DNA of 64,000 nucleotides. Origin: Plicaturopsis crispa FD-325 SS-3. Taxonomy: Eukaryota; Basidiomycota; Agaricomycetes; Amylocorticiales; Amylocorticiaceae. Every line of letters starts with the position of its first letter. Within the stretch, counting starts at the first letter, position 1. The stretch lies in NCBI GenBank assembly GCA_000827205.1, contig KN832555.1, positions 2,757,011-2,821,010 of the forward strand, in the 5' to 3' direction. The notes below the pieces were generated by a model. That model saw only the letters and a program-made list of their open reading frames with translations. It searched no databases and was not told the origin of the DNA. Shown piece after piece: positions 33,748-45,277 of this stretch. Position numbers and translations under genes: made by a program.

Positions 33748-36700
33748 ATGAACACGTTTATGCGGGAGCAAGCAGAGCCGTTCGAAGAGGTGAGAATTCT
33801 CGTTTATTTATTTGTGCAGCAATTTAGCCGAGCTCGACCTCGAGGCTCGCTGGTTGCAGTCGGTCGAGCTTGTCGGATCCTTACCTTACCGCCTTTCATT
33901 TTACTTATACTTACGCTACCGTCTGCATCCAGTCCCAAGGCGCCGCACCGGTCACAGCGTCGCGGGCAACAGCAGATGCGCTCAAGGCCTACTACGCCGA
34001 CATGGAACGCAAAGAGCTCGCAGACAAGAAACTCGCGCGCGGAAAGTCCTCCGGCCGGTCCCTCTGGTCGCGCAAATCCACCAAGAAGGCCCCTGCGCCC
34101 GCGGCCCCGCACGACGACGACGATAGCGACGCGGCAGACGGGCGCGAGCTGGACGAGCAGCAGCAGGAGGGTAACGACCAGGTGTCGTCCGTCATGCTCT
34201 CGCGCTCTATCATCCCAGACCCGCTCGGCGAGCTGCCCGCGTGGTTTCACAAAGAGTACGACCTCCCGTCGAGCCCGAGCCTCTCCTACCGCATGCGCTA
34301 CCCGATACACAACCCCGTCGGCCCGCGCTGGTACAGGAATTACCATCTCATCCCGACATCGCAGCTGCGCCCCGCGAGTCGCCCGCCCTCCGTCTTCTCC
34401 CCGTCCTTCCCGCCCATGACATCCTCCCTCGTCGAGCCCTCGGAGGACAGCACGCGCCTCACCGGGCCCAGCCGCACGCCCTCGGGCTCACCATTACCGA
34501 CACCCGATTCGTCGCAGAGCGGACTGCCAGATGGTGGGAAGGTGCGCACGCGGAAGACGTCGCAGACGGCGCACGATGGCGTCGACCTCCTCGACGGCAC
34601 GGATCCGTGGGGCACGAACTGGCACCACCAGTCCCCGTACGACCCCGGGCTCGCGTCCAATCCCGTGTCCTTTGATGTACCAGATGTGAGTCCCCATCTC
34701 TCTCTCGACGAGCTTCTCACGAACGAACCCGTATCGCGCTGTAGCCCTCGCAACCCCCGCGCCCACGCGGCGCGAGCATGTCGCAGGTGCGCCGCAGGAC
34801 CGTCACGCCCTCCCCGCTGTCGCAGTCCACGTCCGCGGTGCACCTACACGTGCAGGAGGCAGAGCAGGCGCACATCCCACGGAAACTGAGCAAGCGGCGC
34901 AAGCCGGTTGTGAGCGGGATATTCTCTGGGCCAGAAGGGAGTGTGTCCGCGCCCACGACGCCGTACGACCGCCACAACCCCGCCGATCGCAGCTCCGTAA
35001 TCTCGCCTGCGTCGCTCAATGCGCCGTCCGTCATCCCCTCGCATCTGTCGTCAGAGAAGAAGGAGAAGCGCGGCAGCGTGCTGGGGCGGCTCGCCAAGAA
35101 GTTTAGCCTTCTGCGGAAGCCGCAACATGGTCCATCGCCGAGCGGGGACGAGTGGCAGCACGTCGATGGCGCGGGGCGGGAGTCGCGCCAGTCGCGCGTC
35201 GAGCCGTCCGCGCAAAAACCGGAGCTGCACACGCAGCGGAGCGCGGACCCGCCCCGGCGCGTGCCCGCGCCCTCAGTCGATAACGAGCAGGCGACGATCG
35301 CTGCGCCCGCAAGCGTCGACAGGCCGGGGCATCCGAGCGACGATACCTCGTCGCTGGAAGCCCCGTTCACGATCGGTAAGCTCACTGTCGCGAATCCGGA
35401 TGCGCCGAGCTCGTATGGCGGGTCGCCTGATCTGCCGGAGGCGCCGTTGCCGCCAGACGATGTTGCTCACATGCCTACGATGTCGGAGGAGCCGCTTCCG
35501 CTGGCTACTTCGCCTGAGCCTATGTCGCCCGCCTTGCCGCATGCCTCGAATGGGGCATCGAAGGCCGATCATCGGGTATCCGCAGACGCGACTCCCCGCC
35601 GCGAAGACAAGCGGATGTCCTCCGCGCACGACCGGCACGCGCGCACCTCCACCGCTCCCTCCGCCGCGTCCGTTCCCTTCCCAAGCGGTGCGCCCCCTCT
35701 GTCCCCGCCAGACCCTGCGCGGTTCTCTGCCGCGACCTCCGCGTATACGGAGGGATCGCCGCTTTCAGAGGTGTCCGTCATGGCGAACCCGCCGACGCCA
35801 TATGTCCCGCCTGCGCCCATCCCTGAGGCGCCAGCCCCTGCGCCTCAACCCCCAGCGCCGGCGCCGTCGCCTGAGAAACGCTCTGCGCGGAAGTCCTCTC
35901 CGCAGAAACGGCACTCCGAAGCGCCCGAGGCGCCGAAACTCCAGATGCCCACCCCACTCATCGACGCGCCTGCACCACAATCACACGCATCTCCCCGGGA
36001 GGAGCGGCATTCATCGCGCGACACCTCACCTGCAAAGCCAAGCAAGCCAGAGGTGCCGCCCAAAGACGCGCGGGCGAAGGCGCCGAGCTCCGTGACGAGC
36101 CGGGAGACGGAGACGTTCCGGCTGGTGCGCAGCCCGTCTGGGGGGATGATGCCGAGCGGCGCGACGATCACGGCGGGTGGGGAGCAGTGGCAGATCGTCG
36201 GCTCGGAGGGCCCGCGGCGGAGTAAGACGAAGGAGGGCGGCGCGAAGTCGAAGGACCGGTCGAAAGATCGTGATAGCCCCATGTCGAAGGACCGCGACGA
36301 CACCAAATCGAAAGACCGCGATAGCACCATGTCAAAAGAGCGCGAGAGCGGCAGTCGGCGGGAGCACAAGCGGCAGGACAAGGGCGAGGGCGAGAGTCGC
36401 AGTAGGACGAAGAGCCAGGTGCGGCCGAAGCTGGCGACTGTGCCAGTTGCCGAGCACTCGTCTTCGTCAATGCAGAGTTCTTCAAAGGCATCGCGGGGTC
36501 GAAGCTTGGACCGTTCTGGTATGTGGACTCCATTAGCTAGTATGGTTGACTCGGGATAGCTAAGAAGACGCCCTTTTAGACGCGGATCAGGCTCATCACC
36601 GATTGAAGGAAAATGGCTCCGCGCCAGCGAACATAGACAAGCCGCAGCCTCCTCCCCCTGCTCCCACTCCTGCTCCAGGGCCCCGCACGAACCTTGAGCG

Positions 36701-37193
36701 ACGCTCGTCGAAGAACGCACGGCCCAGCTCAGAGCTGGTGCCCACCGCGGAACTCAACACCATGCGCGCGCGCGAGACGTGGGAGATGGACCGCCTATGG
36801 AAGGGTAGGAGTATGTACAACGAGAACGGAATCGCCATTGGCCCCGTCCCGTCGCCCCCGGCCAACGGCGAGCTGGCTAGGGACGACAGCACCATCCGCA
36901 GCGCGGGCCACGGCTCGAGCCACACGTCGTTCATGGTGCAGTCCCCGTTCCAGGGGCAATACTCCTCCTCCAGCTCCGCGAACGCGTACCGCGCAACGTC
37001 CCCGCAAGACTATTTCTACCCGCACGACTCCCAGGACGCAGTATCCCCGCCTTTATCTAATAATCCTTTACCTGACCCACCGCGTCCGTCGCCGTACCAG
37101 CCCGCCCCATTACCTCCACCCCTTTCTGAAAGTCATGAAGTACATAATGCCGAGTATTGGACGAAGTACGCCGGACTGACCGCCGCACACTGA
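33748..37193 (+). CDS. Large Ser/Pro-rich protein with WHHxxPYD motif, function unknown
   Basis: Four exons: 33748-33789, 33933-34685, 34745-36518 and 36565-37193, giving 1,065 residues in frame. The family is not firmly recognised. After a short first exon come a basic LKAYYADMERKELADKKLAR segment and a tryptophan-containing core: LPAWFHKEYDLPSSPSLSYR, VGPRWYRNYHLIP and NWHHQSPYDPG. The latter resembles a motif in the Pal1-like gene at 58025. The middle is low-complexity Pro/Ser/Ala with repeats of KDRDSxMSK. A conserved-looking LVRSPSGGMMPSGATITAGG EQW stretch precedes them, and the C-terminus has ETWEMDRLWKGRSMY and HNAEYWTKYAGL. No signal peptide or membrane helix. The last intron was set by the CTAAG acceptor that alone keeps the frame. 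Confidence 0.75.
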
Positions 37194-37723
37194 TACCTCA
37201 CACCACTACACACCTAGATATCCCCGCACGTCTACTTTCCATTTCTCTATCTCTTCGCATGTTTGTTTTTGGGTTCTTTTGCGGATACCTCATTCATTTA
37301 TTGACTTTGTGGACACTTTTTCCCCCTACTTTCGAACGCTATCATGTACAAGGCGCCCTCTAGGCATCTGGCCCGCAACTCACTAATGCTGCATCTATGT
37401 TTTGCGCTTGCATACTTACTACTTACTATGTTTTGGGTTGGGGCCGTCGCAGCTATCTACATACCTACATTGTGAAATGACATTCATACGAACGACTCAA
37501 CTCGGAGGGCTTTCGACAACTTGCATTTGACAGTTAAGTACTTACTACAGAGCTACAATGCGCAGAGACATGTTGCATATGCTACGAATGTGGATGAATC
37601 CTTGGAAGAGCGTGAAAAGCGTGAACGTGAACGTGAAAGACCATGATGCAAACGCAACAGACAGACCATACTATGAAAATCCACAAATGAAAAAGGGCAG
37701 AAAGGCGTGGGGAGTATAGATAA
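37194..37723. other. Convergent 3' intergenic region
   Basis: About 530 bp between convergent stops. No gene seen. It contains T-rich tracts after 37230 and a short CGTGAACGTGAACGTGAAAG repeat near 37619-37639. Confidence 0.5.
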
Positions 37724-38333
37724 TTAAGTGTACTGGCGGGGCTCGACGGGGAAGTTGGCCTCGGGATAGTCGTCCCACGTGCGCTCTCCGTCGAGGAAGC
37801 GGCGTAGGCGCGAGACCTGGGACGAGAGGAACATGATGATGATCTGCATCTTGATGTCCAGCTTCAGACGCAGCAGGTCCTCGCACGTCCGCAGCGCCTG
37901 CGTGCGCGTCGCGACGAACATGTTCCCCTGGAACCCGAGGTCTTTCAGGTTGTCGATCAGCTCGGAAAACTCGGAACACCAGCCCAGCACGCCCAGCTGC
38001 AGAACGGAACGGGTCAGCATGAGTTGGGGCGAGAGGGACGAGAGCACGTACCTGGCCATATTGTTTGAAACGAGCGTAAAGGACTGCGGGCGCGGACTTG
38101 AGCGCGAAGATGAAGGCCTCATTTTGCTGTATGACGTTTGGCGGTGGCAGGTATGGATCGGGTGGAGGGGGCGGCTACGATAGACCAAGTTAGCAATGTC
38201 AATACGTTCGTCGAACGAGAACAATATTTACTGGTTGTCTTTCCGGGGCATTCTGGAACCATTGGTAGTCTCCATAGTCCATTTCCCCGCCGAAATCTAC
38301 AGTCTCCTCATTCTTTCCAAAGAAGTTACTCAT
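37724..38333 (-). CDS. Small conserved-looking protein, function unknown
   Basis: Three exons: 38333-38232, 38174-38052 and 37996-37724, giving 165 residues in frame. Family not recognised. An acidic, aromatic N-terminus (MDYGDYQWFQNAPER) and a proline stretch precede a predicted helical domain: IQQNEAFIFALKSAPAVLYA, QLGVLGWCSEFSELIDNL, ALRTCEDLLRLKLDIKMQ and IIIMFLSSQVSRLRRFLDGE. It ends with NFPVEPRQYT. The start codon lies only 2 bp after the stop of the preceding same-strand gene, and the bases just before the ATG (TCTCCCTTCCGTAG) look like a 3' splice site, so the true 5' end may be spliced or the mRNA may be shared. Confidence 0.75.
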
Positions 38334-38335
38334 GG

Positions 38336-39905
38336 CTACGGAAGGGAGAGTCTGTTGTTGGGTGATGGGGATTCTTCAAATATGCGTGGGGGGATGGGGA
38401 TGGGCGGTGGCGAAGCAGGGCAGAAAAGAAGGGAGGTAAAATAGGTGTCGCTGGAGAGGTCGCCTAAATTTGTGGCGTCGAACAGCGGAGATATTTCCCT
38501 GGACGACGTAGAGGTTGGTGTACGGTTAAAAGCCTCGAGGCCTTGCACGTTACGACTCAACCAAGATGGAGATGGGGGGATGAAGGAGTTGCGTGCCGAC
38601 GGGTTGAGAGACGACGCGCTGGGGAAGGGGGATGGAGATGCAGTGAGTTCTGCTGGGTTCACGAATTCGTAAGTGAGCGCTGGTGGAGGCGGGGGGACCG
38701 GAGACGGAGGATCGAGCTTCAGTTCAAACGTCGATATTACCAGATGCTCAGGTGCTGCTTCGGGAGTGTCGACTCGATCTGGAGCAGCAGGTGGGGGCGC
38801 TTCTGGGGTAGATGCGCGTTCGGGGATGGGCACGGGAATAGGATTCGGGATGGGAAGAGAAGGAGACGGCGATGTGGGGCTGTATATGGAGAAATCAAGG
38901 GTGTCGAGCTGGAGCTGCGGCAAAAACTCGAAGGGAGATCGGTTACTCGAAGAGGACGGCTGCGAGGTGGATATCACAGGAGCACTCTGCCTTCGCTTCC
39001 CGCGATCGAACGACGAGCTTGGTGGTGGTGACGGGTCGTGGATATAGAAAGAAGTACGGATAGCGGCGCGCGAAAGTGACTTAAACCGACCTAACGTTCC
39101 AGAGAGCGAGTTCCGGAATTTGGCTGGTGGTGGTAGTGGAGGGACAGCAGATGGCGGAGACGGCGAAGGCGATGCGGTCGCAGATGAATTGGGTCTGGAC
39201 CTCGGTGTATCGAGAGCACAATTCTCGTGTCCAAGGGCAGAGTCGCTACGGAAAGGATCGCGATCGAAGAAAATGGACGACTCGTCTTCGACGGGTGTGG
39301 TGTTTACCGGAGGTGATGCAGAGGCAGTTCCGCTGGTGTGGGCGGACGCGATGGGGGTGGGGATATGGGATGGAGGACGAGGGAAATCAAGGACAAGCTT
39401 TGTAAGCCTGGACCGGGCTGTATAACGTCGAGAACGTCGAGGATTGCGTCTGGGAACGGTGGCAGGCTCCTGGGACAATCGATCCGTAGATCGTGGCGTT
39501 AGGCGTCTGAGGCCAGAAAACGGGCGTTGAGTGAGAGATGGGATAGATGGTGGGGCAGAGACTGACGAGGAGCTGCGGGATCGAGTGTGTTGTGGGAGCG
39601 GTGTGCTTCGGGTAGATGGACTAGGGCAGGAGGTAAAGTCTGCAGGAATATCGTCGTATGATATCTCCTCGAAATCGTCTGTCCAATCGACTTGACATGA
39701 AATGAGCGCAGGAAAGGCAGGAGGTAAATGAAATCACATACGTGGAGTCGGTCCCTCTTCTGTCGCGTTATTCGACTTGGAGTCTTGGGAGCCCTTGGAT
39801 GACCTCCGAAGGGTAAAGACGCGGGAGCGGGATGGGGCCCTGGGGCTGGTCGAACTACGCAGAGAGGCTCGGAGGCCGCGAGCGAGTGTCGACTGTGGGG
39901 ATTTC
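38336..39905 (-). CDS. Ser/Pro-rich protein, 5' end unresolved
   Basis: Two exons can be read, 39905-39742 and 39690-38336, joined in frame (C+TC across the intron). They encode about 506 residues without an initiating Met; an upstream exon ending in phase 2 must exist, and I could not place it between 39906 and about 40190. Visible features: Arg/Ser-rich N-terminus, an acidic WTDDFEEISYDDIPADF patch, PSLTQRPFSGLRRLTPRS, a KFRNSLSGTLGRFKSLSR basic helix, and a long Pro/Ser-rich C-terminus (PPPSSSFDRGKRR, PIPNPIPVPIPE). The family was not recognised. The basic helix and disorder suggest a regulatory or membrane-proximal protein, but no function is claimed. Confidence 0.6.
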
Positions 39906-40669
39906 CTGAATGGAGACGTTGTATCAGTGCAAGTCCTTCAATAATGGACTTGTATGAGAAGAGAACAGACTGGAAAGGCCAGGAAACGGCTGTTTTGATA
40001 TGCCTTGCGGTGTGGAAATGGCGTGTCGGCGGGCTGGCTTCAACGAGGGCGATTAGGAAAAGTGGGGAGCTTCAAGTACGGATACTTGAGAGGGGCAGGC
40101 CTCGTGCACTAAGAGCGTTCTGGCAAGACGGACGGATTTCCGACTGACAATGCAGCCTCGAGGCCGGAGACATGATGATCGGAAGGATTGCCCGAGCTCG
40201 AACGGTGCCCAAATACGAAACACCGTCGGTTTATTATATTTCGTCAAGTACATACAGAGCACTCGGAGTTACACAATGGCACTGGCAGCTGAGTAGAACA
40301 CACGATAGAACAGAGCAGTACAAGGCATGGGAGTAAGAGCTGGCAGCCGTTGAGAAACTCAACTCGGAGTCAGTACGCCACAAAATAACTCTGGATGCCG
40401 GATACAAGTCCTCTACGGGCATTGATCATGTACCACGCTTCATGCCAGCTCGTACCGGTACGGTTAGGGCCTAACAACGTCGCCGATATGTCGTTTGACC
40501 TCAAGGCCTCACGCGTAGTAAATGTGGCACGTAACGCGGATTCGGGAATTACTCGCCCATTGGCGAGCGGTATAAAATTACACGTCGTTTATACATCTGA
40601 AAACATAGGAATCAAAGCAGGCAAGAAAACACGAAAACAGACGAATGAAACTTGACTTCACACTTAGCG
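39906..40669. other. Intergenic, probably holds the missing 5' exon
   Basis: About 760 bp between two minus-strand genes. It should contain the first exon and promoter of the gene ending at 38336; an ATG at 40172 (minus) opens a short Ser/Arg-rich frame, but no good phase-2 donor follows. Confidence 0.35.
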
Positions 40670-42621
40670 CTACAGAAGGGACTGCCTTTCCCCCGTTTGA
40701 CCCCGGCGCCTGAACCTCTCCACCGTCTCTTGCACCACCCCGAACTTCTCCTGTATCCACACCTCCGCGCCTTTGCCAACAGTCTTAATCTTGATGGCAC
40801 CGAGGGTCAGAAGGGAGCCGAGACGACCTCCCTCCAGTATGGCCCATATGATGACCAAGAGAGTCATGTCGCTGGTGCGAGCGTAGAATGACCGGCGCTC
40901 GTCGTGGGGCCACGGAATCCCGATCGTGCGCACCCAGTAGCCATCGCCGACTTGCATTATATCGTGCATGCCCCTTCCCGCTACACCGCTCACGCCGCCT
41001 TCTCCTCCATCGCACCAGAGGACTGCGCTATCAAGCTCGGCAGCACGGGCTTTGGCTTGCTCCCACATCGCGAGGCCGACGGCACTGTGCCACGTGCGGC
41101 CTGGAGCAAGGATGAGCGCAGGGCGGGAAGGAAGGTCTTTGAAGATGGAGGGCGAGGAAAAGTCTAAGCAGATGGAGGATGTTAATGCAATCGGGCGGGT
41201 ATGCGGCGTGTCTGGGTTCCAGTCCGTTTTGTTTACGCCTTTCGGAGCCGACAGGTTGAGGTCGAATATTGTGGGCGGCTCGGTGGATGGTGTGAATGAA
41301 AACGACTCTGCGACTGCAAAAGATATCAACACGAATGCCAAATGTTAGCATTAGAGATGAGCCCCATACCTGGCACTAAGTTGCGCTTGAAATAAGTCAT
41401 AACCGTTCCAGTAGGTCCCACCAACGCGAGGCCGTTGCGCTTTTTGCCGACGCGACCATCGTCGTGGCCAGCATCTGCAGGAATAAACTCCTCGAACGCG
41501 ACTCCGACATGCGGCCCGTGTACCTCCTTCCGCACCCTGTCCAGTGCTGCTTCCCTCGCACGTGCGTTGTCGAATCGTACAGCGCCCTCTGGCCATAGGA
41601 TGACATGAGCCGATGTCATTTTCTTCGACGTAGCAATGTATTCGTCGAGGTACGAGGAATCAGACTGCTTGGAGTAGATTGGTGAGGGCAGAACGCACCC
41701 AACGGTAAGTGGGGTCGTGTCCTTCGATGAGACGGCGACAGGAAGGTCGTTGAGCACGTAGGATGGGATAGTCAACGCCAAGAGGATCGCAGCAAGCGCT
41801 AGAGCATGCCGCGACTTCGCTACAGCAGCCTGCTTTTGCGACACCCTGTAGTCTTCAGGCAACGCGTGTGGAATGAGAGGCTCGTCGTCAAGTTTGTCCT
41901 GCTCTTCGCCCATAAACCACGATCCCGCCGCATGTGTGTATACAACTGCCAAGGCGGCGACGACCCAGTCTATGCCCATGCGCCCCGTATACGCCGCGAG
42001 CCAGCCATACTCACCTAGTCCCAGCACCGGGCTCCAGGTCACCAATCTACCGAGAGGACTGATGGTGGAGATCCCGCACCATAGTGTCGCCCATATTGCG
42101 GGGAACAAGGTGAGCTGGGCCCAGGGGCTCTTCATTCTCATGCAGAGCCGCGCATCCAGGTATATAGCTGCGAGCGCGAAGAACGACAGAACCGCTGAGA
42201 TGATCGCGAGGCCCGCGATTGAGGTTCCGGCGCTGGAAAGGGCGTGCAGCGAGGGGCCGACGTGTGCCAGTGTAATCGCGGCAGTTAGCGCGACCCATAG
42301 CAGGAGAGCGCGTGGAAACGTTCCGTCTCGAGGAATGATAATTCGTAAATATAGCTGGATTATTGTCAGAAGAAAGGCGAGAGAAAGAGCCGATGGAGTA
42401 GGGCCCAGCGCTACGAGTGCAAGCACGAAACTCGCCCCGATGAGAATCGATGTGGGGTGTTCTACAAAGACGAGCGATCGCAGGTCCATGACGAGTAAAA
42501 GTGTTTGCAATGGTAGCTGCGAAGAAGAGGATACGAGGCGACGCACGCTTTTATAGGCCTCCCGCTTGGGCGCTTGAAGAAGCCGCAAAATGCTGCGTTT
42601 GCTGCGGCTTCTTTCCTTCAT
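40670..42621 (-). CDS. Membrane CN-hydrolase, apolipoprotein N-acyltransferase (Lnt)-like
   Basis: Two exons, 42621-41370 and 41313-40670, giving 631 residues; the better start may be Met45 (42489; 587 residues), directly before the first membrane segment. About six hydrophobic helices at the N-terminus (for example SILIGASFVLALVALG, AGLAIISAVLSFFALAAIYL) precede a nitrilase-fold domain. Candidate catalytic residues are the Glu of ILWPEGAVRF, the Lys of TYFKRNLVP and the Cys of SAVLWCDGGEG. A C-terminal hydrophobic segment (MTLLVIIWAILEGG) follows. Bacterial Lnt acylates lipoprotein N-termini using phospholipid; the substrate in fungi is not settled, so acyltransfer is inferred. The architecture, membrane region plus CN-hydrolase, fits fungal Lnt-like proteins. 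Confidence 0.82.
42577..42613. repeat. Short inverted repeat with 11-bp arms
   Basis: AAGAAGCCGCA at 42577-42587 is mirrored by TGCGGCTTCTT at 42603-42613, with a 15-bp loop. It overlaps the upstream candidate start of the Lnt-like gene. If Met45 is the real start, the hairpin lies in the promoter or 5' leader. Confidence 0.7.
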
Positions 42622-42926
42622 CGCAGTTATGCATCGCCTGCGCGTCGTGGAAATTTGTCAACTGCAATGCACATTCTCCCTCTACTCGACATGGCCAGCG
42701 GATGGAACGATACAAGAGAGCTGTATTTACGCCGCAAAATCAAGAAAACGTTACTGATTTGTTAGGATGATATGATGATCTACATAATAGATTGAGGACC
42801 CTGACAGTCACCTGCTTCCAGTCACGCTCTTATTACCCGACTGTCGCTTTCGTTGTGGCGGTGACCATGTCTCACTCTTATTTAAATTCGCCGGCTGCCA
42901 GCTGTGTCCCTATCGTCTTTCCAACC
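42622..42926. other. Divergent promoter, Lnt-like / F-box
   Basis: About 305 bp. A TATTTAAAT element at 42879-42887 lies 40 bp before the F-box start codon and could act as a TATA box. Confidence 0.4.
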
Positions 42927-45277
42927 ATGTCGGCGCCTCGCAGATCGTTGCGCCTGGTCTCTCGAGGTGCTCAAGGACCCCCTAACGGAGCTCTGTTATC
43001 TACCAACGGCAACACCAGCTTGAACAAGAACAACACATCTCGTCCAGGTCGGAAACGCCAAAGGAAAGGAGGCGATGGGGTGTCGACGATTAGGTTGGGT
43101 CTAGTTGCAAAGGAAATGCCTGCGAAATTCGCCAAGATGAGCGACATGCCGTTGGAGGTTCTCTTCGAAGTGAGTGTATGTCGTAGGCCTCGAATTGGTC
43201 CAGATTTAAACGCCTGACTCTACAGATATTTGGTTATCTGCATCCTATGGATCTTCTCAATCTCTGCAGAACGACGAAAGATTTGCGTGCCGTTCTCTTG
43301 CGGCGTAGCGTTAGGTCTACATGGAAGGCAGCCCTCAGTTCCGTAGACAAGCTTCCCGAGTGCCCTCCCGACCTACAAGAGCCTCAATATACACGGCTTT
43401 TATTTGACACACACTGTCACGTAAGTTCGAAATTTGGTTTGCCTGCCCCGATGCTTATCGATATTCGCAGTTTTGTTTGGCTCCTAATGCCCCGACTATC
43501 TTGTGGGCATGTCGCGTTCGGTGCTGCACAGAGTGCTCCAAGACGGAGTACGTCCGTGCTGTCAACACATACACATGTCCTCCTATTTACCCCCTTTTTA
43601 GACTTGTTCCTCAAGGGCGAGTATGGACTGCATGTTTGGCTGCATGTTTGGCAGCACGGCATCTCTTTCTCTCGCACGAATTCATGCTCTTGCTACCTTA
43701 TGGCGTGCAAAATTGCAGAGGTATGATATGCCATCACTCTTCACAAGGGCTTATGATCTCATATTCCGTATCTAGAGGTTGAGAAGCATGTTGTCCTCAA
43801 GTCAGATAGAGATATCGCAGCTGAGAAAATACTTGAACTAGCTAATGACATGGGGCAATTGCGATCCTACGTAAATGAGAGGATAGCACGTACTAGAGAC
43901 ATCCAGACGGTAGGCACTATGTTCTCCATCTCATGCGTGCGCTCCTAGGTACTGACCTTTTGTCATATAGCATGGCGAACGATGTGGCGTCTGGCATAAC
44001 AATCTACTCGAAGATCGCTCCCGGAGATTAGATGAATTGCGGGAAAGACGAAAGGAAGCGTAAGTACGCAGCTTTCTAATCGCTCGACCACTCCTGAACA
44101 CAGATCCAGGATATTCGCAAAACTTCGAGACCTTGGATGGGGTGATGAAATCGACCGGACGCCCGCTTACATTCTATCCGGCCATGAACTTTTTAAACAG
44201 CCTAAGGAGTTGACGGAACACTGTGCGCGTTTTCTCTCTGCGATTGTTTAATATGCGGGACTTACTTGACTCATCGGTAGCTTGGCTGAGCATCAAAGGC
44301 AGCGTGATATGTTTCATGGAGGGGTTGAAACAAATCCGCTTGGGCAGCGAACTGCTGCACAAACGGCTCGATCGCCAGAGCATTGTCGCTCGGCTAGTCA
44401 AGGCCTATGTTCTTACCCGGCCTCCCAACGACATCATTCCGCAGGTCGCAGACGTCTGTTCCATGCCGGATTTCCGAAGTCTCATCGAGGCCCCCGTTGA
44501 GATGAACGTCGATGCCGACAGCTTCTCCGGAGCCATGGCCAACTTCCCTCGTCTAGTTGATGATTGGCGGGAGTCCGTCAGTTGCACGCTCGTCAAGCTC
44601 CTTCCAGAATGCCAGCCCTCCACCAACCCTCCCTCCCTTAACCTGTCGTCGCTGGAGCTAGCGACCACCTGGTTCCATTGCCACATCTGCACCCTCCCGA
44701 TCACTTTCCCCCGTATACTAGTCCATCATTGCATGACCGGCCTCTCATATAGCTATGATCAGCAGGACACGATAACAGGACAGTGTTTTATGAAGCTTTC
44801 CTGTGAGCCCTGGAACTACGGAGGGTCCAGGGTCGCCTTCCACGACGTGGCGGCAGCATGTGCACGCCGACTAGTAGAGCTTTGTGGTCGGGACCCGCTC
44901 GTCACGACCGCTAGTGAAATGTACGAGTTAGATGCAAGATTCTCCTGTAGTACGTGCAGGTATGGCCGGACACACTGTGTCATGACTTGGGACAAAGCTG
45001 TACGTCAAATCTGCTTGCCTGTATCGGTCATGATGGCTAACGATTTTGGCAGGTCTCGCACTCCGTCACCACGCACTCCAAGAATGCGGCATTCGACGTG
45101 GGGAGTAACTGGGTCCTGCTCCCTCTCCACGCAGAACAGCGCGTCAAGCGAGCTCCGACGGAAGGCGCAGACTCATGTGCATACCCGTTCGGCGCTGACG
45201 CGAAGGTGAGACACTGCAAATACTGTAGAACGTCCTTATTTTTCATCGATATATCGGAACATCTTCGCCAAAAGTGA
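42927..45277 (+). CDS. F-box protein with long C-terminal domain
   Basis: Nine exons: 42927-43169, 43226-43420, 43471-43547, 43602-43720, 43776-43909, 43971-44059, 44104-44222, 44281-44999 and 45053-45277, giving 639 residues in frame. The F-box is at about residues 70-115: MSDMPLEVLFEIFGYLHPMD followed by LLNLCRTTKDLRAVLL. A basic N-terminus (RPGRKRQRKGG) could be a nuclear signal. The middle has Cys-rich segments (CRVRCCTECSKTE) and a coiled, charged region (DELRERRKEA). The tail ends in a possible zinc-binding motif: CSTCRYGRTHC and HCKYC with HLRQK. An SCF ubiquitin-ligase adaptor role is the family expectation. An in-frame ATG at 42867 is possible, but a TATA-like element lies between the two. 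Confidence 0.85.

Noticed and set aside
35019-36095. 358-residue Arg-rich plus-strand frame
   Set aside because: It is a shifted-frame shadow of exon 3 of the gene at 33748-37193, which has continuous in-frame splicing.
40050-40172. Short frame from ATG 40172 (minus) as first exon of the gene ending at 38336
   Set aside because: No good donor leaves the phase 2 needed by the next exon, so it was not joined.
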